Shown one piece after another: positions 62,291-64,000 of a stretch of 64,000 nt of DNA (the first letter of the stretch is position 1; every line of letters starts with the position of its first letter). The stretch is from the NCBI GenBank assembly GCA_965215755.1, contig OZ244119.1:5580001-5644000 (forward strand), in the 5' to 3' direction. Below the pieces are notes generated by a model. That model made no database searches, was not told where the DNA came from, and was given only the letters and a program-made list of their open reading frames with translations. The DNA is from Tectiglobus sp965215755. Its GTDB lineage: Bacteria; Pseudomonadota; Alphaproteobacteria; Rhizobiales; Hyphomicrobiaceae. The translations under genes and the position numbers were made by a program.

Positions 62291-62773
62291 ATGCGCCTCT
62301 CCATCATTGCCGTCGGTCGTCTCAAATCGGGGCCGGATCGTGAACTTTGCGATCGCTATTGGGATCGCATCGGCAAGCAGGCGCGTACGCTCGGTCTTTC
62401 CGCCAACAAAGTCATCGAGATCAATGAGGCTCGATCGGGCAGTGCCAATCAGCGCAAGTCAGAAGAGGCCAGCTCAATCCTTGCGAAAGTCCCTGCCGGA
62501 GCAAAACTTATCGCCCTGGACGAAGCAGGCAAGCAGCAGACCAGCGTTGCATTTGCTCAGTCTATCCGCTCGATGCAAGAAGACGGCACGGCTGACCTTT
62601 GCTTTGTGATTGGCGGCGCTGACGGTCATGGCGATGCAGTGAAAGATGCGGCCAGCAACATTCTTTCGCTTGGCCGGCTAACCTTGCCGCATGGATTGGC
62701 CCGCATTGTCCTCGCTGAGCAGATCTACCGTGCGACCACGATCATTGCCGGCCACCCCTACCATCGCGAATAG
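62291..62773 (+). CDS. rlmH: 23S rRNA (pseudouridine1915-N3)-methyltransferase RlmH
   Basis: A 160-residue SPOUT methyltransferase: MRLSIIAVGRLKSGPDRELC at the N-terminus, LCFVIGGADGHGDAV as the SAM-binding knot, and ILAEQIYRATTIIAGHPYHR-type residues at the C-terminus. It methylates pseudouridine 1915 of helix 69 in 70S ribosomes. It lies 212 nt after rsfS. Confidence 0.95.
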   Translation: MRLSIIAVGRLKSGPDRELCDRYWDRIGKQARTLGLSANKVIEINEARSGSANQRKSEEASSILAKVPAGAKLIALDEAGKQQTSVAFAQSIRSMQEDGTADLCFVIGGADGHGDAVKDAASNILSLGRLTLPHGLARIVLAEQIYRATTIIAGHPYHRE

Positions 62774-62806
62774 CCTACTGCTGCTGAATAGGTCAGCCCT
62801 CATGAT

Positions 62807-63649
62807 CTAGTTTCGGGCAGCGAACCAATCCAGCGCAGCCATCGGCAGAAGCCGGCGTGCGATAGCGACGATGTAGGTTGGTGTCGTGACATAGTACCGG
62901 CGCTTCGGCCGGCGACTTTCGACAGCATGAACAAGCTTCTTGGCAACTGCTTCTGGCTGGAGCTTGAAGAATTGCTTACCACCCTTTTCCATGCCTGCGA
63001 TGATCATCTTGTAGCGTTCGCGATGCACGGAGCCTTCAATGTCTACATTTGCTCGAGCCGCCGCCATAGCGTGATCGAGAAATCGCGTATCGATCGGTCC
63101 AGGTTCAATCAGCGAAACATGAATGCCGGTGCCAGCCAACTCAAGCCGCATTGTGTCAGCCATGGCTTCCAAGGCGAATTTTGATGCGCAGTAGGCTCCG
63201 CGATAGGGCGCAGCGATCAATCCCAGAACGGACGAACAATGCACGATCCGGCCCTGACCATTGGCCCGCATGAGCGGCAAGGCGCGCCGCGTGATCTCAT
63301 GAGCAGCAAAGACATTGACCTCGAATTGTTCACGCATGGCCGTGTAATCGAGATCTTCGAGAGCCCCTGGCTGGCCGTAAGCGCCATTGTTGAACACGGC
63401 AAACAGTTTGCCATCAGTCAGGCGCGTGACTTCGTCCATGCAGTGGGTCACAGAAGTTGGGTCGGACAACTCAAGCTCGACTGCTTCGAGGCCCTCTTCA
63501 TCAACCAGCCGCCTAAGATCATCAGGATGCCGGGCGGTTGCCAGAACGCGCCACCCACGTAGCTTGAGCGCACGCGCCGAGGCCAGACCGATCCCGGACG
63601 AGCAGCCGGTAATCAAGATCGAGCGCTGCTGTGGCGTCCCACCGGACAC
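62807..63649 (-). CDS. SDR family oxidoreductase (280 aa)
   Basis: A short-chain dehydrogenase: SILITGCSSGIGLASARALK (cofactor loop), NNGAYGQPGALEDLD, SSVLGLIAAPYRGAYCASKF (Ser, Tyr, Lys active site) and SLIEPGPIDTRF. The C-terminal 40 residues are hydrophobic-basic (RRYYVTTPTYIVAIARRLLP), as in membrane-associated retinol-dehydrogenase-like members. It follows the acyl-CoA dehydrogenase gene by 3 nt on the - strand, so the two are co-transcribed. The substrate is unknown. Confidence 0.9.
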   Translation of the reverse strand: MSGGTPQQRSILITGCSSGIGLASARALKLRGWRVLATARHPDDLRRLVDEEGLEAVELELSDPTSVTHCMDEVTRLTDGKLFAVFNNGAYGQPGALEDLDYTAMREQFEVNVFAAHEITRRALPLMRANGQGRIVHCSSVLGLIAAPYRGAYCASKFALEAMADTMRLELAGTGIHVSLIEPGPIDTRFLDHAMAAARANVDIEGSVHRERYKMIIAGMEKGGKQFFKLQPEAVAKKLVHAVESRRPKRRYYVTTPTYIVAIARRLLPMAALDWFAARN

Positions 63650-63652
63650 AGC

Positions 63653-64000
63653 CTAGTTTGCCCCTTCCAGCAAACGGCGGGCAATGACCTGGGCCTGGAT
63701 CTCAGCGGCGCCTTCAAAAATATTGAGGATCCGCGCATCGCACAAAACGCGGCTGACCGGATACTCCAGCGCAAAACCATTGCCGCCATGGATCTGCAGC
63801 GCATTATCAGCAGAGGCCCACGCAATCCGGGCGCCAAGGAGCTTGGCCATCCCGGCTTCTAGATCGCAGCGGCGCCCTTGGTCCTTTTCGCGCGCAGCAA
63901 AATATGTCAACTGGCGGGCGATCATGGTCTCTACGGCCATCATGACGATCTTGTTGGATACACGTGGGAAGGCAAAGATCTGCTTTCCAAACTGTACACG
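63653..64000 (-). CDS. Acyl-CoA dehydrogenase, C-terminal part (cut by window edge)
   Basis: The frame is open to the window edge (first codon at 64000). It reads RVQFGKQIFAFPRVSNKIVM, then DLEAGMAKLLGARIAWASAD, LQIHGGNGFALEYPVSRVLC and ARILNIFEGAAEIQAQVIAR. The motif FEGAAEIQ keeps the Glu at the classic catalytic position, unlike the pair at 319-2717. It stops at 63653, 3 nt from the SDR start. Confidence 0.9.
   Translation of the reverse strand, partial: RVQFGKQIFAFPRVSNKIVMMAVETMIARQLTYFAAREKDQGRRCDLEAGMAKLLGARIAWASADNALQIHGGNGFALEYPVSRVLCDARILNIFEGAAEIQAQVIARRLLEGAN

Overview
The window reads as an alphaproteobacterial chromosome, most likely Rhizobiales (Hyphomicrobiales). The last 8 kb carries the gene order rplU-rpmA-GNAT-obgE-proB-proA-nadD-rsfS-rlmH, which is typical of that group. 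Small families seen in rhizobia also occur (DUF1127, DUF1488, a DUF4167-like protein), and intergenic mosaic repeats are scattered through the middle of the window.

Left chromosomal segment (1-4300): the end of a RidA-family gene, two adjacent acyl-CoA dehydrogenases, an aldo/keto reductase and a VOC-family protein, all on the + strand. This looks like a catabolic cluster for an acyl-CoA-activated substrate.

Integrated island (about 4301-46837): a tRNA-Ser(CGA) gene on the - strand (46823-46912) is flanked on its 3' side by a tyrosine integrase (45376-46590) and an AlpA-type regulator. The 16 bp that cover the tRNA 3' end (46822-46837) recur exactly, in the same orientation, at 4301-4316. 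ATATCCGAATT repeats lie just inside both ends and look like integrase arm sites. I therefore read about 42.5 kb as one genomic island. It is heavily reworked by three identical 2609-bp IS91-family elements (two in tandem, one inverted), two IS3-family elements, one IS1182-family element and an IS3 relic. A dispersed repeat of about 60 bp occurs at least six times. Several cargo genes are broken: a cyclase-TPR gene (8-bp duplication), a cold-shock gene (nonsense), a trypsin-like protease (two frameshifts and one nonsense) and a gene cut by an IS3 element.

Intact cargo includes a DUF2817 peptidase, a degenerate receiver protein, an SDR, an MlrC-type metallopeptidase and two paralogous secreted Lys/Ala/Gly heptad-repeat proteins. 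It also includes a candidate operon of a secreted Cys-repeat protein, a DUF1611 protein and a PLP amino-acid racemase, plus a PG-binding/MORN protein, an RTX protein and a transglutaminase. The heptad-repeat pair (19975-20909) is the most novel-looking locus. Both proteins carry a signal peptide, a propeptide-like spacer, and then a cationic amphipathic region opening with G-I/L-W-x-K-V/I-K, reminiscent of helical antimicrobial peptides.

Right chromosomal segment (46946-64000): a TIGR01777-type epimerase and a DUF4166 gene form an operon. A GbsR/MarR regulator is probably autoregulated and also controls that operon, because identical 22-bp palindromes (TATTTCTGT-N4-ACAGAAATA) sit at both promoters. 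Then come a LysR regulator divergent from a carboxymuconolactone-decarboxylase-like gene, a DUF1127 protein, a LysR gene broken by an amber codon, an AraC regulator and an Ntn-type amidase. Next is the housekeeping block (ribosomal proteins, ObgE, proline synthesis, NAD synthesis, ribosome silencing, RlmH), followed by an SDR and the C-terminal part of another acyl-CoA dehydrogenase at the edge.
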